21,716 nucleotides of DNA, taken from a virus. The DNA lies in IMG/VR virus record IMGVR_UViG_3300031857_001597, positions 1 to 21,716 of that record. The stretch is one strand, 5' to 3'. The first letter of the stretch is position 1, and every line of letters starts with the position of its first letter. The position numbers and the translations under genes are program-made. The notes beneath the pieces are model-generated. The model did no database searches. It saw only the letters and a list, made by a program, of their open reading frames with translations, and had not been told where the DNA came from. Positions 12,996-20,405 of the stretch are shown one piece after another.

Positions 12996-13037
12996 ATGGA
13001 TAAACAAGAAATCATCCGCGCAAGGGGGCAGGCATGA
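12996..13037 (+). CDS. 13-codon frame, possible gene remnant
   Basis: After AAGGAAC an ATG opens MDKQEIIRARGQA and stops, its TGA overlapping the next ATG. The first eight residues resemble the start of a common prophage protein (M-x-K/R-x-E-I-I-R type), so this may be the tail-less remnant of such a gene. It may also act as a translational leader. Its length makes the case weak. Confidence 0.25.
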   Translation: MDKQEIIRARGQA

Positions 13038-13270
13038 ATTACTTAGCCATTGGGAACAATGAGCTAGGGGGTATGTTGGGCGCGTTTATCCATTGTCCTC
13101 ACTGCAGCAGGCGTCATCGTGTCATTCAGTCAACGTCCCGCATATATAACAGCGAAACCCAGGAATGGGGGCCAGAGAAGAAGGGCCTAATGCAGTTTTA
13201 TAAATGTAAAGGCAAGAGCTACCTTTGCGGCATTGAAGGCCGCGCCATCCCACTGAAGGGAAAGAAATGA
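13034..13270 (+). CDS. Zinc-ribbon-like small protein
   Basis: This is a 78-aa basic protein. CPHC (C21, C24) follows GAFIH, and two more cysteines (C58, C65) stand in YKCKGKSYLCG, consistent with a zinc ribbon. It is rich in Arg/His/Lys (CSRRHRVIQ). It lies directly before the primase-helicase and overlaps it by 4 bases (ATGA), so a role with replication proteins is possible but not shown. AGGGGG precedes the start. Confidence 0.6.
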   Translation: MNYLAIGNNELGGMLGAFIHCPHCSRRHRVIQSTSRIYNSETQEWGPEKKGLMQFYKCKGKSYLCGIEGRAIPLKGKK

Positions 13271-14835
13271 CCTCCAAATTTCTCAAACACGTTTCCTGTG
13301 AGGAGTGTGGAAGCTCTGACGGAAACGCCCTCTACACAGACGGGCACACCCATTGCTTTGTCTGTAACACCACCCGCAATTCTGACGCAACCCCTAAAAT
13401 TAAGAAAGTGCATATGCAAGCCTCTGGCGAAATTAAGAGTATTCCCGAGCGTGGTATTTCAATGTCCTCCTGTGAGAAATATGGAGTGACGCAAAAGGAA
13501 GGCAAACATTTCTACCCCTATGCCGACAAAGAAGGGAACACCGTGGCTGCAAAGGTCAGGGATGTAGAAATAAAAGACTTTTCCGTCCAAGGCAACTGGA
13601 AAGAAGCTGTTTTGTTTGGACAGCATCTGTTTTCTACAGGTGGTAAGTATGTCACCCTGGTGGAAGGGGAGCTAGACGCCCTGGCAGCCTTTCAAATGAC
13701 AGGCTCGCAATGGCCGGTGGTGTCCATCCGCAATGGTGCTCAGAGTGCTCTGAAAGATTGTAAAGCTTCCTTTGAATGGCTGGACAGCTTCGATAACATT
13801 GTTGTTTGTTTCGACAACGATGAGCCTGGGAAGAAGGCTGCTAAGGAGGTGGCGGAACTCTTCGGTAACAAAGCCAAGGTGATGAAACACACCCGCGACT
13901 ACAAGGATGCCTGTGACTACCTTGTCTCTGGACGCGATAAGGAGTTTGTCAGCCTGTGGTGGAAGGCAGAGGAATATAGGCCTGAGGGAGTTGTCACAGT
14001 GGGGGACATCATGGATAGGCTGCTTACGCCTCCTGCCAAAGGCATTCCCTGGTGCTTTGACACCCTCACCAAGCTAACCTATGGCAGACGTCAGGGAGAG
14101 CTTTATGGGTTTGGGGCTGGTGTGGGCATTGGCAAGACTGACGTTTTCACCCAGCAAATTGCCTATGACATTGAAACCTTAAACGAAAAGGTGGGAGTCA
14201 TCTACCTAGAGCAAAACGTGGTGGAAACTGCTCAGCGGGTAGTTGGCAAGCTTGACAGAAGGCTCTACCATATTCCTGACGCTGGCTGGAGCCGTGAGGA
14301 ATATGTGTCCTCCATTGAGCGCCTGAAGCAGCGCCAGCAGCTTTACATGATGGAACACTTTGGTGCGAAAGATTGGCAGAGCGTGAAAAACATCATCAAG
14401 TATTTTGCGAAGGCCTATGATGTGAAGATGATTTACCTAGACCATTTGACAGCCTTGAGCGCTAATGAGCAGGATGAGCGAAGGGCCTTGGACGGCATCA
14501 TGGCAGACATGGCCTCTCTGGCGCAAAGCGACGGACTCATCATCCATTTTGTCTCCCACCTCACCACCCCTGAAGGAAAGGCCCACGAGGAAGGCGGCAG
14601 GGTGTTGGAAAAGCATTTCACTGGCAGTCGCGCCATAGCCCGCTGGAGCCATTACATGTTCGGATTGGAAAGAGACAAACAGCACCCTGACCCTGTCCAG
14701 CGACAGACCACCACCTTTAGGGTGTTGAAAGATCGCTTCGCAGGGAGCGCCACTGGTGAACGATTTGGCTTGCGTTACGAACGTGACACAGGGTATCTGG
14801 TAGAATGCCAGCTTTATGAGGATGAGCCGCTATGA
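13267..14835 (+). CDS. DNA primase-helicase (T7 gp4-like)
   Basis: This 522-aa bifunctional replication protein makes primers and unwinds the fork. In order: a zinc-binding domain (C11, C14, C30, C33), a Toprim primase core (VEGELDALAAF with E133/E135, and VVCFDNDEPG with D183/D185), a linker, and a RecA-like DnaB-type helicase. The helicase has Walker A GAGVGIGKT (283-291), E315 in VIYLEQNV, Walker B MIYLDHLTA (388-396) and an HFVSH motif (427-431). The C-terminus is acidic as in T7 gp4, where it binds the polymerase. It overlaps both neighbours by 4 bases. Confidence 0.92.
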   Translation: MTSKFLKHVSCEECGSSDGNALYTDGHTHCFVCNTTRNSDATPKIKKVHMQASGEIKSIPERGISMSSCEKYGVTQKEGKHFYPYADKEGNTVAAKVRDVEIKDFSVQGNWKEAVLFGQHLFSTGGKYVTLVEGELDALAAFQMTGSQWPVVSIRNGAQSALKDCKASFEWLDSFDNIVVCFDNDEPGKKAAKEVAELFGNKAKVMKHTRDYKDACDYLVSGRDKEFVSLWWKAEEYRPEGVVTVGDIMDRLLTPPAKGIPWCFDTLTKLTYGRRQGELYGFGAGVGIGKTDVFTQQIAYDIETLNEKVGVIYLEQNVVETAQRVVGKLDRRLYHIPDAGWSREEYVSSIERLKQRQQLYMMEHFGAKDWQSVKNIIKYFAKAYDVKMIYLDHLTALSANEQDERRALDGIMADMASLAQSDGLIIHFVSHLTTPEGKAHEEGGRVLEKHFTGSRAIARWSHYMFGLERDKQHPDPVQRQTTTFRVLKDRFAGSATGERFGLRYERDTGYLVECQLYEDEPL

Positions 14836-14990
14836 TGGACTTGGAAACCCTTATCAATAGACACATGAAATTGGCTGTAGAACACGAAGAACTTAAAAAG
14901 AAGTACGAAGAGCTAATTTACTCCCACGAGAATCTAAAGGAAGAATATGACTCATACCGCCTCTCCCAAAAGGATAGTGGTAGACATTGA
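14832..14990 (+). CDS. Small coiled-coil protein overlapping polymerase gene
   Basis: This is a 52-aa charged protein (MMDLETLINRHMKLAVEHEE, then LKKKYEELIYSHENLKEEYD) with a clear heptad pattern. The start forms an ATGA overlap with the helicase stop. The last 44 bases overlap the start of the polymerase gene in another frame. It probably carries ribosomes towards the polymerase start and may be a fork accessory protein; that is inference. Confidence 0.55.
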   Translation: MMDLETLINRHMKLAVEHEELKKKYEELIYSHENLKEEYDSYRLSQKDSGRH

Positions 14991-16662
14991 AACCAACCTC
15001 AAGCATGACACCATCTGGGTGGTATGCACTCAAGACATTGACACAGGCGAGAAACACACATGGAACGAGGCAAGCAACTTTCAGGACTATATAAAGGACG
15101 CTACGTCGATAATCGGCCACAACTTCATCGGATTCGACGGGCATCACTTGAGCAAATTATGGAAGACCCCGATTACTTTGAAGAGGACAATCGACACTCT
15201 TATTCTGTCTCGCCTGCTAGAGCCGAGCCGCGAGAAAGGCCACAGCTTGGAAAGCTGGGGAGAAAGCCTGGGCGACGGGAAGATTAACTACAAAGAGGCC
15301 TGGGAGGGCGCTGTAGGTCGCAAAGAAGCTTACCCAGGTGAATGCTTTGACAGCCCTGCCATTGACGTTATGGCAGCCTATTGTGCCCAGGACGTCAGTG
15401 TTACATGTAAGCTTTTCCTTCACCTCGAAAAGGAATTGAAGACAAAAGAGTTTTCTCAGGAGAGCATTGATTTAGAGCATAGAGTGGCCTTCATCATTGC
15501 TGAACAGGAACGTAATGGATTTAAACTGGATGTAGAATATGCAACCATGCTTCTTGCTGACATCAAAAGAGAAATGGACATCGTATATGAACAAATGCAG
15601 CAGCGGTGGCCTCCCTACCAAAAGGAACGAGTCTCTGAGAAAACAGGAAAGCTTCTCAAGCCAGCCCAGATTGTTTTCAACCCAGGAAGCAGAAAGCAAA
15701 TTGGAGAAAAGCTCCAAGAGCTAGGTTGGAAGCCTGCGAAGTTTACAGAGACAGGACAGCCTGTGGTGGACGAGGCAGTGCTCTCCAAGGTGGACATCCC
15801 AGAAGCTCAAACCATTGCCAAGTATTTGCTCCTGCAAAAACGTGTGGCACAAATTGAAAGCTGGTTTGAATGCCTGAAGCCTGATGGCAGGGTGCATGGC
15901 AGGGTGATTACCAATGGAGCCGTGACAGGTAGGGCAGCACATCATAGTCCTAACATGGCTCAGGTTCCTGCTGTACGTTCTGAGTATGGCCCTGAGTGTC
16001 GTAAAGTTTGGACAGTTGACGCTGGTAATGTTCTTGTTGGTGTTGATCTTTCTGGAATTGAGTTGCGCTGTTTCGCTCACTACCTGAACGATCCTGAATA
16101 CATAAATGAGGTGATTAATGGAGATGTCCATACAAAAAACCAAAAAGCATTTGGAGTTAGTACACGCGATGTTGCAAAAACAGTACTATACGCCACCTTG
16201 TACGGAGCTTCGCCACCGAAGATTGGCTCGATTATTGGTGGTTCAGCGGCGGAAGGAAAAAAAATTATTGATTCTTTTGAACGAAACGTTCCTGCCTATG
16301 CAAAACTCAAGCAAAAGGTTGCTAGGTATGCTGCGAAGGGGAGGATTCCGGGTCTTGATGGACGTCAGCTTATCATTCGTTCAGAACATTCTGCTCTCAA
16401 CACGCTTTTGCAAGCAGCCGGTGCGATCATTGCGAAACAATGGATTGTCTGCTTTACGGAAAGGCTTGAGGAAGCACAAATTCAATACAAATTAGTTGCT
16501 TGGGTACACGACGAAGTTCAAATTGAAACGAAACCAGAGTATGCTTCACAAGTTCTCGAAACTGTGGTACAATCTGCTGCTCAAGCAGGAGAAATCTTGA
16601 AGTTTCGTTGTCCTGTAGCTGCTGAGGGAAAGACGGGAGCCAACTGGTATGAAACACACTAA
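14947..16662 (+). CDS. DNA polymerase, family A (T7-like)
   Basis: This is a 571-aa replicative polymerase. The 3'-5' exonuclease has Exo I VVDIETN (D13, E15), Exo II IIGHNFIGFD (D64) and Exo III AYCAQDVSVT (D149). The polymerase has motif A VGVDLSGIELR (D367), motif B RDVAKTVLYATLYG (R407, K411, Y415) and motif C AWVHDEVQIE (H521-D522-E523). Y415 sits where T7 has Tyr526, which favours poor discrimination against dideoxy nucleotides. The protein is shorter than T7 gp5 (704 aa), so thumb inserts such as the thioredoxin-binding loop are probably missing. AAAGGA precedes the start. Codon use changes near 15.96-16.0 kb. Confidence 0.95.
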   Translation: MTHTASPKRIVVDIETNLKHDTIWVVCTQDIDTGEKHTWNEASNFQDYIKDATSIIGHNFIGFDGHHLSKLWKTPITLKRTIDTLILSRLLEPSREKGHSLESWGESLGDGKINYKEAWEGAVGRKEAYPGECFDSPAIDVMAAYCAQDVSVTCKLFLHLEKELKTKEFSQESIDLEHRVAFIIAEQERNGFKLDVEYATMLLADIKREMDIVYEQMQQRWPPYQKERVSEKTGKLLKPAQIVFNPGSRKQIGEKLQELGWKPAKFTETGQPVVDEAVLSKVDIPEAQTIAKYLLLQKRVAQIESWFECLKPDGRVHGRVITNGAVTGRAAHHSPNMAQVPAVRSEYGPECRKVWTVDAGNVLVGVDLSGIELRCFAHYLNDPEYINEVINGDVHTKNQKAFGVSTRDVAKTVLYATLYGASPPKIGSIIGGSAAEGKKIIDSFERNVPAYAKLKQKVARYAAKGRIPGLDGRQLIIRSEHSALNTLLQAAGAIIAKQWIVCFTERLEEAQIQYKLVAWVHDEVQIETKPEYASQVLETVVQSAAQAGEILKFRCPVAAEGKTGANWYETH

Positions 16663-16726
16663 GCATCCTAACGGATCAGAACTTCTAAGAAAGGCAGCAG
16701 AATATGTCGAAAGCCACAGAAAGTGA
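16649..16726 (+). CDS. Very small basic protein (doubtful)
   Basis: This 25-aa frame (MKHTKHPNGSELLRKAAEYV) starts inside the last codons of the polymerase gene, with GGGAG 9 bases upstream. It looks like a short amphipathic helix. It also overlaps the following gene. It may be a coupled microprotein, but short frames in such overlaps can occur by chance. Confidence 0.35.
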   Translation: MKHTKHPNGSELLRKAAEYVESHRK

Positions 16727-16886
16727 CAATCCCGAAATCGGAAAGATTGTCATCACAGTGAACGAAAAAGATTTCTCTATCATCTGTTCTGCTTCCCTTA
16801 CAATGGCTGAAGTATTTCAGATTATGGTGACTGCTGTGAATGACCTTGCACAGCGGGATTTTGACGACGAAGAACGTGTTCATTAA
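16704..16886 (+). CDS. Hypothetical small acidic protein
   Basis: This is a 60-aa acidic protein (MSKATESDNPEIGKIVITVN, then a helix LTMAEVFQIMVTAVNDLAQR). The strand-strand-helix order suggests a small alpha/beta fold. AAAGG lies upstream. It sits between DNA polymerase and the tRNA pair. No family is recognised. Confidence 0.6.
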   Translation: MSKATESDNPEIGKIVITVNEKDFSIICSASLTMAEVFQIMVTAVNDLAQRDFDDEERVH

Positions 16887-16896
16887 GGAGAATGGT

Positions 16897-17052
16897 ATGA
16901 CGTTTGAATTTGAAGAAAACGAGGCTATGTTCATCATGCAAGTGCTGGGTGAGCTTCCCACTAAAACGGGTGCTTATGTGGTGCTGGCAAAGATGGACGG
17001 CCAGTTTAAGGCTCAGCAGCCCCCTGCTGAAGAACCCGTAGCTGTGGCGTAA
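16897..17052 (+). CDS. Small hypothetical protein overlapping tRNA-Leu
   Basis: This is a 51-aa protein (MTFEFEENEAMFIMQVLGEL, then PTKTGAYVVLAKMDGQFK). The middle resembles small conserved phage proteins with the pattern LG-LPT-TGA. AAGGAG lies before the ATG at 16897. Its last four codons and stop (PVAVA end, 17038-17052) are also the first 15 bases of tRNA-Leu, including the whole 5' acceptor strand. The frame at 16840 is an upstream extension without a site. Confidence 0.7.
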   Translation: MTFEFEENEAMFIMQVLGELPTKTGAYVVLAKMDGQFKAQQPPAEEPVAVA

Positions 17053-17121
17053 TAGGTAGCCGCAGGAGACTTAAAATCTCCCGCCCTGGGCGTGTCGGTT
17101 CGAATCCGACCAGCTACACCA
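17038..17121 (+). tRNA. tRNA-Leu (anticodon TAA)
   Basis: The acceptor GTAGCTG (17038-17044) pairs perfectly with CAGCTAC (17111-17117), followed by A and an encoded CCA. The D arm is GCG/CGC with an 11-base loop. The anticodon stem GGAGA/TCTCC holds loop CTTAAAA with TAA at 17072-17074. A variable arm (CGCCC/GGGCG) of class II type and a T arm GTCGG-TTCGAAT-CCGAC complete it, for 84 bases. It reads UUA codons. Its first 15 bases lie within the end of the preceding coding sequence. Confidence 0.93.
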
Positions 17122-17124
17122 ATC

Positions 17125-17199
17125 GCTGCTATGGCTCAACGGTAGAGCAACCGCCTTGTAAGCGGTAGGTTGTGGGTTCGATTCCTACTAGCAGCACCA
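17125..17199 (+). tRNA. tRNA-Thr (anticodon TGT)
   Basis: The acceptor GCTGCTA/TAGCAGC is perfect, with A and an encoded CCA. The D arm is GCTC/GAGC. The anticodon arm ACCGC-CTTGTAA-GCGGT carries TGT at 17157-17159. The T arm is GTGGG-TTCGATT-CCTAC with one G-U, for 75 bases in all. It reads ACA codons. It starts 3 bases after tRNA-Leu, so the pair is probably processed from the operon transcript. Confidence 0.95.
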
Positions 17200-17221
17200 A
17201 CTTTTGATAAGGACTATCAAC

Positions 17222-17641
17222 ATGACAAATCTGATTAAACCCGTTCGCGTATCCGGTGAACTTTTCTGGTCGAAGTGGATGGGAGAATTTAATACGAAGT
17301 TTGGCGACACAAATAAGTATGAATGCACCATCGGCAACCTGTCTGAAAAGGCAAAGGAAGCTTTGGAAGGTATGGGCATTAAAGTGAAATACAAAGACAA
17401 CATGGGTAACTACATTGTTGCTAAGAGCAAATTCAAGTTTGAGCCTGTGGATGAGAAAGACAACAGCGTCGAGGTGGACGCCATTGGCAACGGCTCTAAG
17501 TGCGTGGCCCTGGTGTCGGCCTACGAACACCGCATGTCAAAGCAGCACGGGCTGGCCCCGTCTGTGAAGGCTTTGGTAGTCACTCAGCTGAAAACTTACG
17601 TTCCTGAAGACAAGGAACAAGAAGAGGACATGGCTCTGTGA
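17222..17641 (+). CDS. Single-stranded DNA-binding protein (T7 gp2.5-like)
   Basis: This is a 139-aa protein with an OB-type core (KPVRVSGELFWSKWMGEFNT, then YECTIGNL, IKVKYKDNMGNYIVAKSKFK) and an acidic tail (PEDKEQEEDMAL). Such a tail in T7 gp2.5 contacts the polymerase and helicase. It coats ssDNA at the fork and helps annealing. It is much shorter than T7 gp2.5 (232 aa), as in related small podovirus forms. AAGGA precedes the ATG at 17222. The stop overlaps the exonuclease start (GTGA). Confidence 0.8.
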   Translation: MTNLIKPVRVSGELFWSKWMGEFNTKFGDTNKYECTIGNLSEKAKEALEGMGIKVKYKDNMGNYIVAKSKFKFEPVDEKDNSVEVDAIGNGSKCVALVSAYEHRMSKQHGLAPSVKALVVTQLKTYVPEDKEQEEDMAL

Positions 17642-18333
17642 AGGAAAGGCCGTCTGTAGCCTTTGTCGATGCTGACTTCCTTGTCTACCGCATTGGCTTT
17701 AGTTGTGGTGAAACAGAAACCGCCACCATTGCCAAGAATAGACTAATGGAATATCTGTTCGACATTGTTTATAAACGGCTGAAATGCGAAGACTACGAGG
17801 CCTTCATAACAGGAAAAACCAATTTCCGTTATGGGCTGGCTAAGACGGTGCCTTACAAGGGCAACCGTAAAAACTTAGACAAGCCTAAATATTATGAAGA
17901 GCTTCGTAGCCATCTTGTAGCATTGGGGGCAAGCGTGTCAGAAAACTGTGAGGCAGACGATGAAGTGGCAACACGAGCAGCCGCCTTTGAAGGCATCATT
18001 GTTCATGTTGACAAAGACCTCGACCAACTCCCAGGCTGGCACTACAACCCGGTGCAGGACAAAGAATACTTCCTAGATGAGACAGAAAGCCTACGCAACT
18101 TCTACAGCCAGATTCTTCAAGGTGACCGTATTGACAACATCAAGGGAATCAAAGGAATTGGCCCTAAGAAGGCTGAAAAGCTCCTTAAAGGAGCCGACAC
18201 AGAAGAAGCCATGTACAAGGTGGTGTGTGAGGCATATGACAAAGCTGGGGAAACGCATGAGCATTTAGTGGAGAATGGGCAGCTTCTGTGGTTGTCTCGC
18301 TATGAGGGGCAGCTATGGCAACCCCCAAGCTAA
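17638..18333 (+). CDS. 5'-3' exonuclease (T7 gp6 / FEN-like)
   Basis: This is a 231-aa flap or 5'-3' exonuclease starting with GTG in a GTGA overlap. The catalytic acid clusters are VDADF (D11, D13), CEADDEV (E105, D107, D108), VDKDLDQL (D125, D127) and QGDRIDNI (D163, D166). The helix-hairpin-helix-like DNA grip is KGIKGIGPKKAEKLL (169-183), with VPYKGNRK (71-78) as the arch lysine/arginine region. It removes RNA primers and can degrade host DNA. No complete replacement is needed from the host because all acid clusters are intact. Confidence 0.9.
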   Translation: MKERPSVAFVDADFLVYRIGFSCGETETATIAKNRLMEYLFDIVYKRLKCEDYEAFITGKTNFRYGLAKTVPYKGNRKNLDKPKYYEELRSHLVALGASVSENCEADDEVATRAAAFEGIIVHVDKDLDQLPGWHYNPVQDKEYFLDETESLRNFYSQILQGDRIDNIKGIKGIGPKKAEKLLKGADTEEAMYKVVCEAYDKAGETHEHLVENGQLLWLSRYEGQLWQPPS

Positions 18334-18704
18334 GGCAATATAACGCAGGAGAGTGGACACCAGCAAGGTTTAAAGGGTTTGTCACATCTGCCCTGAGAAC
18401 TGCTTCTAGGCGCTGGCCTCCTAAGTTTGAAGCCCTAAAGAAAGCCCTTGTAGGAAAGAAAGTCAACAAGAAAACAAACAAACTAGCTAACCACTACAAA
18501 TGTGCCGCCTGTCGTCAGCTTTTCACAAGCACAGACATTCAGGTGGATCACATCAAGCCGGTGGTAGACCCTGAAAAAGGTTTTGTTTCTTGGGATGTTT
18601 TTGTTGACCGCCTCTTCTGTGAGGAAGATAATTACCAAGTGCTCTGCAAGCCTTGTCACGCAGAGAAGACTAAAGCAGAGAAAGCACAAAGGAAAAAGAA
18701 ATGA
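18315..18704 (+). CDS. HNH endonuclease
   Basis: This is a 129-aa basic protein. Two zinc pairs, CAAC (C63, C66) and CKPC (C111, C114), frame the HNH core with VDHIKPVVDP (D78, H79), the Asn in EEDNYQVLC (N106) and H115. Such small nucleases sit inside replication modules of many podoviruses, sometimes as mobile genes. The gene overlaps the exonuclease by 19 bases and MazG by 4, so if it was an insertion it is now well fitted into the operon. Confidence 0.88.
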   Translation: MATPKLRQYNAGEWTPARFKGFVTSALRTASRRWPPKFEALKKALVGKKVNKKTNKLANHYKCAACRQLFTSTDIQVDHIKPVVDPEKGFVSWDVFVDRLFCEEDNYQVLCKPCHAEKTKAEKAQRKKK

Positions 18705-19012
18705 ATTTGAACGACTATCAACAGCAGGCTATGGGGTTCCGACTAGCATCGGCAGACACCATGTACGCCCTGCTCAACCTGTCCGCTGAGGTGGGGGAGC
18801 TTCACAGCCTTGTCGCCAAAAGCATTCGTGATGGCATGAAGGAGCAATACTCTGAGAATGTTCAGAAAGAGCTTGGTGACATTATGTGGATGCTGGCAGC
18901 CATCGCAGCCGACTACAACATGTCCCTGGTGGACATTGCTCAGAAGAATTTGGACAAACTCACCAGCCGCAAGGCCAACGGAACCATTCAAGGAGAAGGC
19001 GATGAACGATGA
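18701..19012 (+). CDS. MazG-like nucleotide pyrophosphohydrolase
   Basis: This is a 103-aa all-helical protein with the MazG/dUTPase-type metal-binding motifs: LSAEVGELHSL (E30, E33) and KELGDIMWML (E57, D60), i.e. ExxE followed by ExxD. It probably hydrolyses non-canonical or surplus NTPs. In phages such enzymes are proposed to clean the dNTP pool or lower ppGpp, but which applies is not shown here. ATGA overlap with the HNH gene. Confidence 0.8.
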   Translation: MNLNDYQQQAMGFRLASADTMYALLNLSAEVGELHSLVAKSIRDGMKEQYSENVQKELGDIMWMLAAIAADYNMSLVDIAQKNLDKLTSRKANGTIQGEGDER

Positions 19013-19271
19013 TTTTGAAGCACAAGAAGCAACCATCACCCTGTCGTATGTGCACTCAGACGGTAACCAATATCAGTTCACCTTTGAGGAACCCCTGACA
19101 TGGCCTGAGGCTTTGGACAAAATGGTTAAATTCATCGGCGTAATATACGGCTATGACATCACTGACCAAGTGGCAATTAAAAGCAAGTCTCAACGATTCA
19201 ATGAAGATAAATGGAGCGGCTCCTTCTTTGGGAACGAATATGAAGGAACAAACCCAGGCCTGAGCGACTAA
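19002..19271 (+). CDS. Hypothetical protein
   Basis: This is an 89-aa acidic protein (MNDDFEAQEATITLSYVHSD, then YQFTFEEPLTWPEALDKMVK) with a mixed strand/helix pattern that suggests a small alpha/beta domain. It is translationally linked on both sides: it overlaps mazG by 11 bases and the metallophosphatase by 1 (TAATG). AAGGAG precedes the ATG at 19002. No known family. Confidence 0.65.
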   Translation: MNDDFEAQEATITLSYVHSDGNQYQFTFEEPLTWPEALDKMVKFIGVIYGYDITDQVAIKSKSQRFNEDKWSGSFFGNEYEGTNPGLSD

Positions 19272-20038
19272 TGCGTATCTTAGTCATTCCAGACGCACAA
19301 GTGCGTGAGGGTGTCCCTCTGGAACATCTGGAATGGGCGGGGAAGGCCATCTGTGACTATCGCCCTGATGTTGTCATTAACATCGGGGACTTTGCAGATA
19401 TGCCTTCCCTTTCCACCCACGATGTCAAGGGAAGCAAAGCCTTTGAAGGGCTGCGCTACAAGAAAGACGTAGATGTCACCAAGAAGGCTATGCAAATGCT
19501 CCTAGCTCCTTTAAGGGAACTTCAGAGCAGACAAAAGAAGAACAAAGACAAGGTGTATAAACCTCGGATGGTGTTGACGCTGGGCAACCACGAAAACCGC
19601 ATCAACAGGGCCGTGAACAACAACCCCACCTTAGAAGGACTCATTTCTGTCGATGACCTGGGTTATGCAAAAGATTGGGAAGTGCATGGGTTCCTTGAGC
19701 CAGTATTTATTGCTGGCGTGGGGTTTAACCATTACTGGCCTGTGGGCGCTATGGGTCGTCCTGCTTCTTCTGCTGCAACTATCATTGCAAAGCTTCATAT
19801 GTCGTGTGTCGCGGGTCATCAACAGGGAAAGCAAATAGCCTATGGCAAACGAGCAGACGGAAAACCCATCTGTGCCATTGTTGCAGGTAGCTTTTACCTT
19901 CACGATGAGGGGTACATGGACAGCCTCTCAAACAGCCATTGGAGGGGTTTGGTGGTCTTAAATGATGTGAAGGACGGAGGCTTTGATGAAATGCTTTTGT
20001 CCATAGACTACCTGAGGAGGAAATATGGCGAAAGCTAA
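19271..20038 (+). CDS. Metallophosphatase
   Basis: This is a 255-aa protein of the calcineurin-like phosphoesterase class. Metal motifs in order: VIPDAQ (D8, with Q10 in place of the usual His), NIGDFADMPS (G39-D40), TLGNHENR (N106, H107) and CVAGHQQGKQ (H183). The usual first-motif His is a Gln, as seen in related phage proteins. The substrate may be a nucleotide or DNA 3' phosphate. It lies between replication genes and the reductase, so nucleotide handling is a reasonable inference. Confidence 0.82.
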   Translation: MRILVIPDAQVREGVPLEHLEWAGKAICDYRPDVVINIGDFADMPSLSTHDVKGSKAFEGLRYKKDVDVTKKAMQMLLAPLRELQSRQKKNKDKVYKPRMVLTLGNHENRINRAVNNNPTLEGLISVDDLGYAKDWEVHGFLEPVFIAGVGFNHYWPVGAMGRPASSAATIIAKLHMSCVAGHQQGKQIAYGKRADGKPICAIVAGSFYLHDEGYMDSLSNSHWRGLVVLNDVKDGGFDEMLLSIDYLRRKYGES

Positions 20039-20405
20039 CATCAATTGTGGCACTTGCTTTTATGCTGTCCACCCAGCCGGTCTTCAGCCTTGTTTAACCT
20101 GTCATAATTTTGATATGTGGGTGTCTCAGGATGCCTTTGTAGAAGAGGAAATCAAGAAGGTTACGCCCAAGTATGACAACGTAAACAAGCCCAAGCATTA
20201 CATGCTCTTTGAGGAGCAAGGCATAGAGGTGAGACATGTCATTGAAAAGCTTGTGAATAAACTTGACGGAGCACCGGGAATGGTGGTTGCTGACTATGTC
20301 CAGCTTATGCAATATCTGATGCGGTTCATGGACAAGGGGGGCACAGAAGACCTTAAAAAGGCTCGGTGGTATCTGGACAAAATCATTGAACAGCAAGAGA
20401 AATGA
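20025..20405 (+). CDS. DUF3310 (SaV-like) protein with Cys-rich N-terminus
   Basis: This is a 126-aa protein. Residues 8-26 carry two pairs (C8, C11, C23, C26) suggesting a small zinc site. Residues 52-124 match the DUF3310 pattern: NKPKHYMLF, IEVRHVIEKL, LMQYLMRFMDKGGTEDLKKA, RWYLDKIIEQ. DUF3310 proteins are widespread in phages with no firm function, though nucleotide kinase-like roles have been suggested. Overlaps: 14 bases with the metallophosphatase, 4 with the next gene. Confidence 0.85.
   Translation: MAKANINCGTCFYAVHPAGLQPCLTCHNFDMWVSQDAFVEEEIKKVTPKYDNVNKPKHYMLFEEQGIEVRHVIEKLVNKLDGAPGMVVADYVQLMQYLMRFMDKGGTEDLKKARWYLDKIIEQQEK

Noticed and set aside
14947-16662. Intein or intron in the polymerase
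   Set aside because: All exonuclease and polymerase motifs are in one frame with normal spacing and no intervening domain.
17055-17121. A shorter tRNA-Leu starting at the GTAGCCG within the D loop
   Set aside because: That start leaves no D arm and gives one acceptor mismatch; the start at 17038 pairs all seven acceptor bases.
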